Below, piece after piece: positions 11,501 through 19,651 of a stretch of 64,000 bases of DNA. Position numbers and translations under genes: made by a program. The number at the start of each line of letters is the position of its first letter. Positions within the stretch are counted from its first letter, which is position 1. Source of the DNA: Microbacterium sp. SD291 (GTDB taxonomy: Bacteria; Actinomycetota; Actinomycetes; Actinomycetales; Microbacteriaceae); assembly GCF_017355365.1 (NCBI RefSeq), contig NZ_JADIJR010000015.1, positions 1-64,000 of the forward strand, read 5' to 3'. Below the pieces are notes generated by a model, which was not told where the DNA came from, made no database searches, and worked only from the letters and a program-made list of their open reading frames with translations.

Positions 11501-11681
11501 GCCCGACCAGGAGACTCGATGTCTTCGTGATCCAGACGCCGCCGTCGTTCAGGTCGACCTTGGTCGTCGGGAGACCCTCATATGTGAACGCCATCGTGGT
11601 CAGCGCGACGACGCCGATCGTGACACCTGCGGCCGAGGCCAGGCTCTTCGGCCGCGCGCGCATCCACGACAACGCCTTCAT
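5583..11681 (-). CDS. Giant membrane-anchored cadherin-like/FN3 surface protein (copy 1)
   Basis: 2,032 residues. A basic N-terminus and one membrane helix (about 16-34) act as anchor. Residues about 45-340 have repeated short strands around Asp/Gly turns that look like a beta-propeller. From about 395 to 1460 there are roughly ten cadherin-like/Ig-like repeats, recognised by VLDNDNDPDGD, VLANDSDPEGD, VLDNDTHPND and similar turns that probably bind Ca2+. Residues about 1465-1920 are fibronectin type III domains. The last about 100 residues form a small module with four or more Cys (NCSDGSC, VQC, LGCYHGH). The start is at MKALSWMR with GGGGGGA upstream. It is a full-length paralogue of the next gene and lies 46 bp before moxR. 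It is probably exported and exposed on the outer face; ligand and partner are unknown. Confidence 0.9.
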   Translation of the reverse strand: MKALSWMRARPKSLASAAGVTIGVVALTTMAFTYEGLPTTKVDLNDGGVWITKTSSLLVGHFNHESTVLDGGLRTTGENYDILQDEKNVVVVDRTGSTVTAIDPARVSLGDSATIPASAKVALGDATAAVLDQKSGDLWVVPVRGLASFEIESAEPTVELGANADVAVAHDGTVFGLSAERGEIVTVPVDNEGEPLEPSTASVGDIDDSAAPRITAVGRIPIVLDVAAGVVTTPGGFRTEIAGAADAVLQQASGDATAVAIATKTALLSVPLDGGEPVETAAGSDGVPAAPVSLRGCTYGAWAGSATFIRECAGEAHDLNERIEGAEDSTSLTFRVNRDVIILNDAVGGAAWMANESLQRVDNWNDLTPPEGETDNQEDTTEETVETTLPERKEQNTVPIAEDDTFGVRPGASVLLPVLDNDNDPDGDVLVASLADGQPDIGDVQPVQNGGALQISVDEKASGSTTFTYEADDGRKGKDTAVVTLSVHDLDTHGAPAPKRKTSLTVETGGTISYNILPDWIDPDGDDIYLKDVIPAPGDEVDFSTDGQITYKATASLQGRKDVQVTVADGFGETTTATISLDVRPKGSTKPKTNADHVVTRVGEQVTVAPLANDTSSGREPLRLGRVNEVLGATVLPDFSNKTFSFTAQVPGTYYVLYLATAGPENGDGIVRIDVLEPSEAELPPIAVRDVALLPTGGDALIGVLANDMDPAGGILVVQSVSIEENSGISVSVINHETLRITDQGALKDQARIKYRISNGADSAEGEVVVIPIPAPAEFLQPLTNPDTVTVRAGDVVTIPVLDNDTHPNDDVLHVSPELIEPLVEPEDGEAFVSQDTVRFMAGAEAKTVYLTYEAVDSRQQKAADYVTIQILPVDEETNAAPRPRDLVARALAGSEVSIAVPLDGIDADGDSVELLDIASNPSKGRINETGQNYFTYEALEGSTGVDVFKYRVRDRLGKEGIATIRVGIAPAEQINQKPYAVKDAVVVRPGREIAVPVLANDSDPEGDEIVLVEDGLEVPTDQGVEARVSGDRVLVQAPEKSLETSLQYTIRDARGATASAVLQVTVDDEVPLQAPIARDDRVRPEDLGDDSLSADIEILENDEDPDGTTDRLDLELGRGATLLENGRVRVTVTDELQLIRYTLTDQDGLAASAFIFVPAESGLRPSLDSTKPVEVVSGETKELPLSEYVTVAGGGTARITEHAKVGALNADGSDLVKDEKTLVYTSAAGYFGQDAITFEVTDGDGPDDPEGRKATLTIPIEVLPPANQQPMFVGAQMDVAPGEKPMTLDLAALTTDPDPDDEGKHDYTLVDGDGDGITAKVDGDELRVEASSDVKKGTVASLTLRITDGVTEPIGGTVLVRVGASTRSLPAANTDTVAQADQGESISVPVLANDFNPFPETPLKLLTASTESGSGGATVDGDEVVVTPAADFVGVLVVRYRIQDATKDAEREANGQIVVTVQGVPDAPGVPTVTSVQDRTVVLSYSAPSNNGAEITKYTVKSVQGSAYSKECESTTCTLEGLTNNVKYTFQVTATNRVGEGEPSAVSEEARPDARPDTPNPPTLKFGDRSLAIAWETPTTPGSPVESYTLEISPAPPSGITQKTATGNSMVWEGLENGSNYQVKIQAHNQAPEASSWSNWSASEIPAGPPVQPAAPTTQEIQGVGEQAQMQVNWQPPANNGDAIDSYKLEVYNGSQLVRTITPGATATSQAVTVPTSETPYTYRIQAHNKAGWGGWSDPSAPRRGVNRPGAPTGVSVRELDQALEVSYTPGSRNGASTGETVYQYSLNGGGSWANLPSGNRIGGLNNGQNYTVTVRALATVDGTQYPGAASSGVTGNPYGPLRQPRVGATQNPTSVTLSWDASPSANGRSITRVEIEIDGGGFTAQALSGSYTRGNAYSERHWIQVRVTDSAGQQITSPVVEAYSGPRPPPKAWVTSSGDANGQPNCSDGSCSWYYLNAENFPAGTYSVQCVDYENATGDRGVWGGPYSVTIGGDGKASQRLGCYHGHRWGGAYDAAVVINGVEYERRTWQ

Positions 11682-11753
11682 ACCCGGTCCCCCCAGGGTT
11701 CACACTTCATGACTTTCGACCGGATCCGCCGAGGCGGTGCGGCGCACCGGACA

Positions 11754-11802
11754 ATCCTAACCGCGGTGCCTGCGCGGCTTCGATGGGGAGGGCTCCCCAT
11801 CG
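11754..11802 (-). promoter_or_regulatory. Promoter with upstream palindrome for giant protein copy 1
   Basis: On the minus strand a -10 hexamer TAGGAT (11759-11754) sits inside CGGTTAGGATTG, about 72 bases before the start codon. No good -35 is visible. Instead a palindrome of the form ATGGGGAG-NN-CTCCCCAT (11783-11800) lies about 24 bases upstream of the -10. The same two elements at the same spacing precede the second copy, although the sequence between and around them differs, which argues for a bound regulator. Confidence 0.6.
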
Positions 11803-11807
11803 AAGCC
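11776..11807 (-). terminator. Perfect 15-bp inverted repeat just after the copy 2 stop codon
   Basis: GGCTTCGATGGGGAG at 11776-11790 is perfectly complementary to 11793-11807, with two bases between. It begins one base after the stop codon of the second giant gene, so it can fold as a terminator hairpin in that transcript. There is no T-run. Its centre is also the palindrome shared by both promoters, so it may serve both as terminator and as operator. Confidence 0.6.
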
Positions 11808-11808
11808 G

Positions 11809-14800
11809 TCAGTACCAGGTCATCGGATCAGCGGCACCCCAGCCGACGATCTGCACCCAGACCTTGGTTCCCGGGTACCCGTGGTAGCAGTTGGCCCTGG
11901 CCTGCCCGTTCGCGGGAACCCAGGTCGTGCTGCCGCCACCCCAGCTGCTGTTGCTGTCGTGGCACACGAGCGAGTAGTTGCCCGCCGGGAAGTTCTCGAC
12001 GCTCACCGCCATGTACGCGCACGAGGCACTGTCACAGTTGCTCCAGCTGCCGGACGCGCCCTTCACCGTCCTCGCGGTCGGTGCCGGCGGATTGTTCGTG
12101 GTGGCGGATGCCGAGGCGACCGGCGTCCAGGCGCCCGTCGAGTCCTTCGCCCGCACCTGGATGCTGTGCGTCTGGCTGTATCCGTTGCCGGGCGTCCGGG
12201 AGCCGGTCTGCGCGACGTCCTGCCAGCCGTTGCCGTTCACGTTGATCTGCGTCAGAACGATCGGGCGGCCGTTGTCCGACCCCCGCGAATCCCAGGTGAG
12301 CTCGACGCTCGTGCCGAGGTTCCGGGCGGTCGCCCTGGGCGCGAACGGCGCACCGTACGGGGTCTCGGCGACCACGTTCGATGCACCGCTCGCGTAGGTC
12401 GACCCGTCCACGGTGGCCACTGCGCGCATCTCCACCCGGTACGGCGTGCCGTTGACCAGGCCGCGCACGACCTGATCCGCCGGGAGCACCCCCCAGCCGC
12501 CGCCGTTGAGGCGGTACTGGTACGAGACCTCGCCGGCACGTGCGCCGTTTCGGTTTCCCGGCGTGTAGGCGACCGTGATCGCACGGTCGTGTGGCGTCAC
12601 CGAGTTGATCGTGGGCGGCGAGGGCGCGATCACACCGCGGCGCGGGGCCGACGGGGCGCTGAGCTCTCCCCAGCCGGCCTTGTTGTGCGCCTGGATCCGG
12701 TACGTGTACGCGGCTTCCGACGTCGGCACGACGACGGTGAAGCTGGTCGCGCCGGCGCCGGGCGTGTGCGTGCCGACGAGGGCCCCGCCCTCGTACACCT
12801 CGAGCCGGTAGCTGTCGATCGCGTCGCCATTGCTGTTCGGCGGGATCCAGTTGACCCGCATCTGGGCCTGGTTCCCGACGGGAGCGAGCTCCTCCGTGGT
12901 CGGTGCGCCGGGCGTCAGCGGGGGCCCTGCCGGCACCTCGGATGTCGACCAGTTGCTCCAGCTCGACGGCTCCGGCGCCCGGTTGTGCGCCTGGATCTTG
13001 ACCTGGTAGTTGCCGCCGTTCTCGAGGCCCTCCCAGACCAGCGAGTTGCCCGTGGCCGTCTTCTGGGTGATCCCGGACGGCGGGGCGGGAGAGATCTCGA
13101 GGGTGTAGCTCTCGACCGGAGAGCCCGGCGTGGTCGGGGTGACCCAGCTGACGTTCAGCGACCTGTCGCCGAAGGTCAGGGTCGGCGGGTTGGGGGTGTC
13201 GGGGCGCACGTCCGGCCGCCCGACGCCCGAGGTCCCGGAGGGCTTCGATTCGCCCACGCGGTTGGTCGCGGTCACCTGGAAGGTGTACTCGACGTTGTTC
13301 GTTAGTCCGTCGAGGGTGCAGGTCGTCGACGCGCACTCCTTGGTGTACGGCGTTCCCTGCACCGAGCGCACGGTGTACTTCGTGATCTCGGCGCCGTTGT
13401 TCGAGGGAGCGCCGTACGAGACGACGACGGTGCGATCCTGCTCGCTGGTCACTACCGGAGCGCTCGGCGCCTCCGGCACGCCCTGCACGGTGACGACGAT
13501 CTGGCCGTTGGCCTCACGGTCGACGTCCTCCGTCGCATCCTGGATCCGGTAGCCGACCACCATGGTGCCGACGAACGTGTCACTCGGGGTGACGACGACC
13601 TCATCGCCGTTCATCACCGCCGTGCCGCTGCCGGTCTCCACGTTGGCTGCGACGAGTTCGAGCGGTGTCTCCGGGAACGGGTTGAAGTCGTTCGCGAGGA
13701 CCGGCACGGTGATGCTCTTGCCCTGATCCGCCTCCGAGATCGTGTCGGTGTTCGCGGCGGGAAGAGCACGGTTGGAAGCCGTGACGAGCACACGCACCGT
13801 GCCCTCGATCGGCTCGGTCTCACCGTCGGTGATGCGGAGGGTCAGGGTCACGGCTGTGCCCTTCTTGGCGTTGGAGGACGCCTCGACCGACAGCCTGCTG
13901 CCGTCGACGCGCGCGGTGATGCCCTTCTCCTCGCCGCTGACGAGCGTGTACCTGTGGTCGCCCTTGTCCTCCGGGTCGGGATCGGTCGTGAGCGCCGCGA
14001 GGTCGAGCGTGGTGGCATCCTCACCCGGGGCGACGTTGACCTCGCCGCGGACGAACGTCGGCTGCTGGTTCTCGGGCGGCAGCACGCTGATCGGGATGGT
14101 CAGCGTGGCCTTCCGGCCCTCGGGGTCGTCAGGCCCCGTGCCGTCCGTGACCTCGAAGGTGATCGCGTCCTGACCGAAGTACCCCTCCGCGGAGGTGTAG
14201 ACGAGGGTCTTGCCGTCCTTGACCAGATCAGCGCCGTCGGAGTGCACCGCGCTGACCTTGGCGTGCTCGGTGATCACGACGTCTCCGCCACCGGCGACCG
14301 TCACGTACTCGGAGAGGGCGAGCTCCTTGGTCTCGCCGCTGACGACCTCGACGGGCTTCGTCGAGTCCAGCGTCGGGCGCAGTCCCTCCTGTGCGGGAAC
14401 GAAGATGAAGGCGGATGCCGAGAGCCCGTCCTGGTCGGTGAGGGTGTAGCGGATCAGCTGCTGCTCCTCGCCCACCGTGACCCGGACCTTGCCGTTCTCC
14501 AGCATCGTGCCGCCTTCGGCGACCTCGACGTCGAGAGCGTCGGTGGTGCCGTCCGGATCCTCGTCGTTCGTGAGGATCTCGATGTCCGCCGAGAGCGTCT
14601 CGTCCTTCAGATCGGCCGGTCGCAGGCGGTCGTCCCGCGCGACCGGAGCCTGCAGCGGGACGTCCTCGTCCACGGTGATCTGCAGCACCGCTGACGCGCT
14701 GGCGCCGCGGGCATCGCCGATCGTGTACTGCAGCGAGGTCTCGACCGCCGACTCGGGCGCCTGGACCAGCACGCGATCCCCGGAGACGCGAGCGGAGAGC

Positions 14801-17800
14801 CCCTCGATCTCGGGGACCTCGAGCCCCTCCTTCACCAGCGCGATCTTGTCGCCCTCGGGGTCCGAGTCGTTGGCGAGCACCGGCACCGCGATCTCGCGGC
14901 CGGGCCTCACGACCACGGCGTCCTTCACGGCATACGGCGCCTGGTTCACCTGCTCGGCGGGGGCGATGCCGACACGGATCGTCGCGATGCCCTCCTTGCC
15001 GAGCCGGTCGCGCACCCGGTACTTGAAGGTGTCCACGCCGGCAGAGCCCTCGAACGCCTCGTAGACGAAGTAGTTCTGCGCGGTCTCGTTGATCCGGCCC
15101 TTCGACGGGTTGGAGGTGATGTCCAAGAGTTCGACCGAGTCGCCGTCGGCGTCGATGCCGTCCAGCGGCACCGCGATGTTGACCTCGGTGCCGGCCAGGG
15201 TCCGCGCCACGAGGTCGCGCGGACGCGGTGCGGCGTTCCTCTCCTCGTCGACCGGGAGGATCTGGATGGTGACGTAGCCCGCGGCCTTCTGCTGACGGGA
15301 ATCGACCGCGTCGTACGTGAGATAGACGGTCTTCGCCTCGGCGCCGGCCTTGAACCGCACCGTGTCCTGTGACACGAACGCCTCGCCGTCCTCCGGCTCC
15401 ACGGTCTCGACGAGCTCCGGCGCGACATGGAGCGCATCGTCGTTCGGGTGGGTGTCGTTGTCGAGCACGGGGATCGTCACGACGTCACCCGCGCGCACGT
15501 ACACCGTGTCGGGATTCGCGACGGGCTGGAGGATCTTCTCCGGCGGATCGATCGGGATGACGATGACCTCGCCCTCCGCAGAATCCTTCCCGTTCGAGAC
15601 GCGATACGTGATCCTGACCTGCTCGTCGAGCGCGCCCTGATCCGTGATGCGCAGGGTCTCGTGATTGATCACGGACACCGAGACGCCGCTGCTCGGCTCG
15701 AGCGAGACGGACTGCACGACGAGGATCCCGCCGGCGGGGTCGGCGTCGTTCGCGAGCACTCCGACGAGGGCGTCCCCTCCAGAGGGGAGGAGCGCGACAT
15801 CGCGGACCGCGACCGGAGGCATGTCCGTCTCGCTGGCCTCGAGCACGTCGATGCGGACGAGCCCCTCACCGTTCTGCGGTCCTGCGGTCGCGAGATAGAG
15901 CACGTAATAGACCCCAGGCGCCGGAGCCGAGAAGGTGAAGCTCTTGTTGGGGAAGTCCGGCAGGACCGTCGCACCGAGGACCTCGTCGACACGACCCAGT
16001 CGCAGCGGCTCGCGCCCGGAGCTGGTGTCGTTCGCGAGGGGCGACACCGAGATCTGCTCTCCCACGCGCGTGACCACGTGGTCGGCGTTCGTCTTGGGCT
16101 TCGTGGTGCCCTGCGGGCGCACGTCCAGCGAGATCGTGGCCGTCCCGACCTCGCCGAACGCGTCGGCCACGGTCACCTCCACGTCCTTGCGGCCCTGCAG
16201 GCTCGCCGTGGCCTTGTAGGTCAGCTGACCGTCGGTGCTGAAGTCGACCTCGTCGCCCGGTGCCGCCACCACGCTCTTCAGGTAGACGTCGTCGCCGTCG
16301 GGGTCGGTCCAGTCCGGGAGGATGTTGTACGAGATCGTGCCGCCGCTCTCGACGGTGAGGCTCGTCTTCCGCTTGGGCTTCGGTGCGCCGTTGACATCCC
16401 AGTCGTGAACCGAGAGCGTCACCGCCGCGGTGTCCTTGCCGCCGCGGCCGTCATCGGCCTCGTAGGTGAACGTGGTCGAGCCGGACGCCTTCTCGTCCAC
16501 GGCGATCTGCAGCGAGCCGCCGTTGTAGACCTGCTGCACGATGCCGATCGACGGCTGCTGCTCGGCGAGGGTGGCGACGAGGACGTCGCCGTCCGGATCG
16601 TTGTCGTTGTCGAGCACCGGGATCAGCGTGGACGCACCGGGGCGCACGCCGAAGGTGTCGTCCTCGGCGATCGGCGGCGTGTTGACCTCGCTGCGTTCCG
16701 GAAGAGTGGTCTCGACCGTCTCCTCGGTGTTCTCCTCCGCGTCCTCCGACTCGCCCTCCGGCGGGATCAGGTCCTCCCAGTTGTCGACGCGCTGCAGGGT
16801 GTCGTCGGCCATCCAGGCGGCACCGCCGACGGCGTCGTTGAGGATGATCACGTCGCGGTTCACGCGGAAGGTGAGGCGAGTGGAGTCCTCAGCGCCCTCG
16901 ATCGTCTCGTTCACGTCGTGCGCGTCGCCCGCGCACTCGCGGATGAAGGTGGCGGAACCCGCCCAGGCGCCGTAGGCGCAGCCGCGCAGCGACACCGGCG
17001 CCGCCGGCGTGCCCTCGCCGCGCGCCGCGGTCTCGGTCGGCTCCGCGCCGTCGAGCGGGACCCGCAGCAGCGCGGTCTTGGTGGCGATCGTGACGCTCTC
17101 GGAGTCGGCGGATGACTGCTGCAGCACGGCATCCGCCGCGCCGCCGATCTCGGTGCGGAACCCGCCGGGCGTCGTCACGACGCCCGCTGCCGTGTCGAGC
17201 ACGACCGGAGTGCGGCCGACCACGGTGATCTGAGGGGTCTCCCCCTCGATCTCGCCGACCGATGCCGTGGACGGCTCGAGCGCCTGTCCTTCGTTGTCCA
17301 CCGGAACGGTGACGACCTCGCCCCGCTCCGAGGAGACGCCGAAGACCGTGCCGTCCTGGGCGACGGCTACATCGGCGTTCGCACCGAGCTCGGCGACCGG
17401 CTCGGCGGCCTCGATCTCGAACCCGGCGATGCCCTTGACCGGGACGACCCACAGCTCTCCCGACTTCTGGTCGAGGATCGCCGCGGTCTCGTTGCCCAGC
17501 GCCACCTTCGCGGCACCAGGGATGGGCGAGGAATCGGCGAGAGCGACGCGCGCAGGGTCGACCGCGGTGATCGTGGAGCCGCTCTCGTCGACCACGACGA
17601 TGTTCGACTTGTCCTGGAGGATGTCGTAGTCCTCGCTCGCCGTGCGCAGCCCGCCGTCGAGAACCGTGGACTCGTGGTTGAAGTGCCCGACGAGCAGGCT
17701 CGAGGCCTTGGTGATCCAGACGCCGCCGTCGTTCAGGTCGACCTTCGTGGTCGGGAGTCCCTCATATGTGAACGCCATCGTGGTCAGCGCGACGACGCCA

Positions 17801-17865
17801 ACGGTGACGCTCGCAGCGGAGGCCAGAGTCTTCGGTCGCTTGCGCATCCACGACAACGCCTTCAT
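11809..17865 (-). CDS. Giant membrane-anchored cadherin-like/FN3 surface protein (copy 2)
   Basis: 2,018 residues, alignable by eye with copy 1 from end to end: a near-identical first 60 residues (MKALSWMRKRPKTLASAAS, one membrane helix, then TYEGLPTTKVDLNDGGVWIT), a propeller-like region, about ten DNDxDPDGD-type cadherin-like repeats, FN3 domains and a Cys-containing end (NCDSASC, LVCHD, ANCYHGY). The repeats are well conserved between copies, while the last FN3 domain and the C-terminal module have diverged most. I took the ATG at 17865, with GGGGGAACC upstream, instead of a TTG five codons earlier, because it matches copy 1. It has its own promoter and a hairpin after its stop, so it is not simply the first gene of the moxR operon. 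Function unknown. Confidence 0.9.
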   Translation of the reverse strand: MKALSWMRKRPKTLASAASVTVGVVALTTMAFTYEGLPTTKVDLNDGGVWITKASSLLVGHFNHESTVLDGGLRTASEDYDILQDKSNIVVVDESGSTITAVDPARVALADSSPIPGAAKVALGNETAAILDQKSGELWVVPVKGIAGFEIEAAEPVAELGANADVAVAQDGTVFGVSSERGEVVTVPVDNEGQALEPSTASVGEIEGETPQITVVGRTPVVLDTAAGVVTTPGGFRTEIGGAADAVLQQSSADSESVTIATKTALLRVPLDGAEPTETAARGEGTPAAPVSLRGCAYGAWAGSATFIRECAGDAHDVNETIEGAEDSTRLTFRVNRDVIILNDAVGGAAWMADDTLQRVDNWEDLIPPEGESEDAEENTEETVETTLPERSEVNTPPIAEDDTFGVRPGASTLIPVLDNDNDPDGDVLVATLAEQQPSIGIVQQVYNGGSLQIAVDEKASGSTTFTYEADDGRGGKDTAAVTLSVHDWDVNGAPKPKRKTSLTVESGGTISYNILPDWTDPDGDDVYLKSVVAAPGDEVDFSTDGQLTYKATASLQGRKDVEVTVADAFGEVGTATISLDVRPQGTTKPKTNADHVVTRVGEQISVSPLANDTSSGREPLRLGRVDEVLGATVLPDFPNKSFTFSAPAPGVYYVLYLATAGPQNGEGLVRIDVLEASETDMPPVAVRDVALLPSGGDALVGVLANDADPAGGILVVQSVSLEPSSGVSVSVINHETLRITDQGALDEQVRITYRVSNGKDSAEGEVIVIPIDPPEKILQPVANPDTVYVRAGDVVTIPVLDNDTHPNDDALHVAPELVETVEPEDGEAFVSQDTVRFKAGAEAKTVYLTYDAVDSRQQKAAGYVTIQILPVDEERNAAPRPRDLVARTLAGTEVNIAVPLDGIDADGDSVELLDITSNPSKGRINETAQNYFVYEAFEGSAGVDTFKYRVRDRLGKEGIATIRVGIAPAEQVNQAPYAVKDAVVVRPGREIAVPVLANDSDPEGDKIALVKEGLEVPEIEGLSARVSGDRVLVQAPESAVETSLQYTIGDARGASASAVLQITVDEDVPLQAPVARDDRLRPADLKDETLSADIEILTNDEDPDGTTDALDVEVAEGGTMLENGKVRVTVGEEQQLIRYTLTDQDGLSASAFIFVPAQEGLRPTLDSTKPVEVVSGETKELALSEYVTVAGGGDVVITEHAKVSAVHSDGADLVKDGKTLVYTSAEGYFGQDAITFEVTDGTGPDDPEGRKATLTIPISVLPPENQQPTFVRGEVNVAPGEDATTLDLAALTTDPDPEDKGDHRYTLVSGEEKGITARVDGSRLSVEASSNAKKGTAVTLTLRITDGETEPIEGTVRVLVTASNRALPAANTDTISEADQGKSITVPVLANDFNPFPETPLELVAANVETGSGTAVMNGDEVVVTPSDTFVGTMVVGYRIQDATEDVDREANGQIVVTVQGVPEAPSAPVVTSEQDRTVVVSYGAPSNNGAEITKYTVRSVQGTPYTKECASTTCTLDGLTNNVEYTFQVTATNRVGESKPSGTSGVGRPDVRPDTPNPPTLTFGDRSLNVSWVTPTTPGSPVESYTLEISPAPPSGITQKTATGNSLVWEGLENGGNYQVKIQAHNRAPEPSSWSNWSTSEVPAGPPLTPGAPTTEELAPVGNQAQMRVNWIPPNSNGDAIDSYRLEVYEGGALVGTHTPGAGATSFTVVVPTSEAAYTYRIQAHNKAGWGELSAPSAPRRGVIAPSPPTINSVTPHDRAITVAYTPGNRNGARAGEVSYQYRLNGGGWGVLPADQVVRGLVNGTPYRVEMRAVATVDGSTYASGASNVVAETPYGAPFAPRATARNLGTSVELTWDSRGSDNGRPIVLTQINVNGNGWQDVAQTGSRTPGNGYSQTHSIQVRAKDSTGAWTPVASASATTNNPPAPTARTVKGASGSWSNCDSASCAYMAVSVENFPAGNYSLVCHDSNSSWGGGSTTWVPANGQARANCYHGYPGTKVWVQIVGWGAADPMTWY

Positions 17866-17942
17866 TCCCGGTTCCCCCAAGGATCATGCACTCACTGGTT
17901 CTCAGGCGCGACGCACCTGACGGCGACACGACGCACCGGGCA

Positions 17943-17989
17943 ATCCTAACCGGAGGTCCTGACGCCCACGATGGGGAGTACTTCCCATC
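17943..17989 (-). promoter_or_regulatory. Promoter with upstream palindrome for giant protein copy 2
   Basis: The -10 hexamer TAGGAT (17948-17943) lies in CGGTTAGGATTGCCCGG, and a near-palindrome GATGGGAAGTACTCCCCATC (minus strand, 17989-17970) lies about 22 bases upstream of it, matching copy 1 in sequence and spacing. The palindrome lies just past the tag stop codon, and outer arms TGACGC/GCGTCA (17960-18001) extend it to a larger hairpin, so it could also end tag transcripts. Confidence 0.6.
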
Positions 17990-17998
17990 CGGAGTGCG

Positions 17999-18568
17999 TC
18001 AGGCCCGCCAGCATCCCTCGACGTGGTCGTCGACCATGCCGGCCGACTGCATCAGCGCGTACATCGTGGTGGGGCCGACGAAGCGGAATCCGCGGCGGCG
18101 CAGCTCCTTGCTCATCGCGGTGGACTCGGGCGTGACGGCAGGCACCTCCGCCATGGATGCGGGGCGGATGCCGGAGGCTGCGGGAGCGAACGACCACATC
18201 AGCTCGTCGAGCTCGCCGTCGGCCAGGGTCCGCACGATCCGGGCGTTGCCGATCGTGGCCTCGATCTTCGCGCGATTGCGGATGATGCCGGCATCCGCCA
18301 TCAGGCGCTCGATATCGGGCTCGCCGAACTCGGCGACCGTCTCGGGGTCGAACCCGGCGAACACCTCGCGGAACCGCGGCCGCTTGCGCAGGATCGTGAT
18401 CCAGGAGAGGCCCGCCTGGAAGCCCTCCAGCGCCATCTTCTCGAACAGGGCGCGGTCGCCGTGCAGCGGCGTGCCCCACTCCTCGTCGTGGTAGCGGCGG
18501 TACTCGACGTCGTCGCCGACCCAGGCGCAGCGGCCGTGCGCGTCGGGCCCGACGATCAGAGAGGTCAT
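17999..18568 (-). CDS. tag: DNA-3-methyladenine glycosylase I
   Basis: 189 residues, the usual length. It removes 3-methyladenine from alkylated DNA as the first step of base excision repair. The family zinc ligands are all present with the spacing of the E. coli enzyme: Cys14 and His27 at the N-terminus, His182 and Cys186 at the C-terminus (DHVEGCW). The conserved core EGFQAGLSWITILRKRP is intact. The start at MTSLIVGP (ATG 18568) gives the normal N-terminus; the open frame upstream is not coding. A TAGCGT hexamer seven bases before the ATG suggests a leaderless transcript. It follows the alcohol dehydrogenase on the same strand. Confidence 0.96.
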   Translation of the reverse strand: MTSLIVGPDAHGRCAWVGDDVEYRRYHDEEWGTPLHGDRALFEKMALEGFQAGLSWITILRKRPRFREVFAGFDPETVAEFGEPDIERLMADAGIIRNRAKIEATIGNARIVRTLADGELDELMWSFAPAASGIRPASMAEVPAVTPESTAMSKELRRRGFRFVGPTTMYALMQSAGMVDDHVEGCWRA

Positions 18569-18575
18569 GCGTCCG

Positions 18576-18581
18576 ACGCTA
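18576..18581 (-). promoter_or_regulatory. Leaderless -10 element for tag
   Basis: TAGCGT on the minus strand ends seven bases before the tag ATG, with no Shine-Dalgarno sequence between, which places the transcription start at or next to the A of ATG. Confidence 0.5.
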
Positions 18582-18597
18582 TCGTGAGGCTCCGACG

Positions 18598-19644
18598 TCA
18601 GGCGGCGATCGTGGAGGCGTCGATCACGAACCGGTAGCGGACGTCCGAGGCGAGCACGCGCTCGTAGGCGTCGTTGATCGCGGATGCCGGGATCACCTCG
18701 ATCTCGGAGACGATGCCGTGCTCGGCGCAGAAGTCGAGCATCTCCTGCGTCTCGCGGATGCCGCCGATGTTCGAGCCGGCGAGCGTCTTGTTGCCGCCGA
18801 TCAGCGACCCGATGTTCAGCGAGAGCGGCTCGCCGGGGGCGCCGACGCACACCATCGCGCCGCCCACGTCGAGAAGGCCGAGGTAGGCCCGCAGGTCGAC
18901 GACGGCGCTGACGGTGTTGAGGATGACGTCGAAGGAGCCGCGCAGCTCCTTGAACGTGGCGGGGTCGCCGGTCGCACGGTAGTGGTCGGCGCCGAGGCGG
19001 AGGCCGTCGTCCTTCTTGCTGAGGGTCTGCGACAGCACGGTGACCTCCGCGCCGAGCGCGTGCGCGAACTGCACTCCCATGTGGCCGAGCCCGCCGAGGC
19101 CGACGACGGCGACGCGGGTGCCGGGGCCGACGTTCCAGCGGCGCAGCGGCGAGAACGTGGTGATGCCGGCGCAGAGCAGCGGAGCCGCGGAATCGAGCGG
19201 GATCGCATCGGGGATGCGGACCACGAAGGACTCCGTCACCACGACCTGCTGGGAGTAGCCGCCCTGCGTGACCGTGCCGTCACGGTCGGTGCTGCCGTAG
19301 GTGAACACGACGCCATCGGCGCAGAACTGCTCCTCGCCTCTGCGGCAGCTCGCGCACTCGCCGCACGAGTCCACCAGGCAGCCGACGCCGACCCGGTCGC
19401 CGACCGCGTGCCGCGTGACCTCGCCGCCGACCGCCGCGACGACGCCCGCGATCTCGTGCCCCGGGGCGAGCGGATACTGCTGCGGGCCCCAGTCGCCGCG
19501 GACGGTGTGGATGTCGGAGTGGCAGATGCCCGCGAACGCGATGTCGATGAGGATGTCGCGCGGGCCGATCTCGCGGCGCTCGATCAGCGTCTTCTCCAGC
19601 GGGGCGGCTTCACTCGGGGCGGCATAGGCGTGTACGCGGGTCAT
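18598..19644 (-). CDS. Zinc-dependent alcohol dehydrogenase (cinnamyl alcohol dehydrogenase-like)
   Basis: 348 residues. A GroES-like N-terminal domain carries catalytic-zinc residues in GICHSD and GHEIAGVV, then the structural zinc lobe [15 protein letters not shown], then a Rossmann fold with [13 protein letters not shown]. This is the layout of the CAD/YahK group of NADP-dependent aldehyde reductases. The substrate cannot be read from sequence, but broad aldehyde-to-alcohol reduction is usual. The neighbours (tag, acyl-CoA oxidase) give no pathway. A TAGGCT hexamer seven bases before the ATG suggests leaderless expression. Confidence 0.92.
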   Translation of the reverse strand: MTRVHAYAAPSEAAPLEKTLIERREIGPRDILIDIAFAGICHSDIHTVRGDWGPQQYPLAPGHEIAGVVAAVGGEVTRHAVGDRVGVGCLVDSCGECASCRRGEEQFCADGVVFTYGSTDRDGTVTQGGYSQQVVVTESFVVRIPDAIPLDSAAPLLCAGITTFSPLRRWNVGPGTRVAVVGLGGLGHMGVQFAHALGAEVTVLSQTLSKKDDGLRLGADHYRATGDPATFKELRGSFDVILNTVSAVVDLRAYLGLLDVGGAMVCVGAPGEPLSLNIGSLIGGNKTLAGSNIGGIRETQEMLDFCAEHGIVSEIEVIPASAINDAYERVLASDVRYRFVIDASTIAA

Positions 19645-19651
19645 ATCGCCG

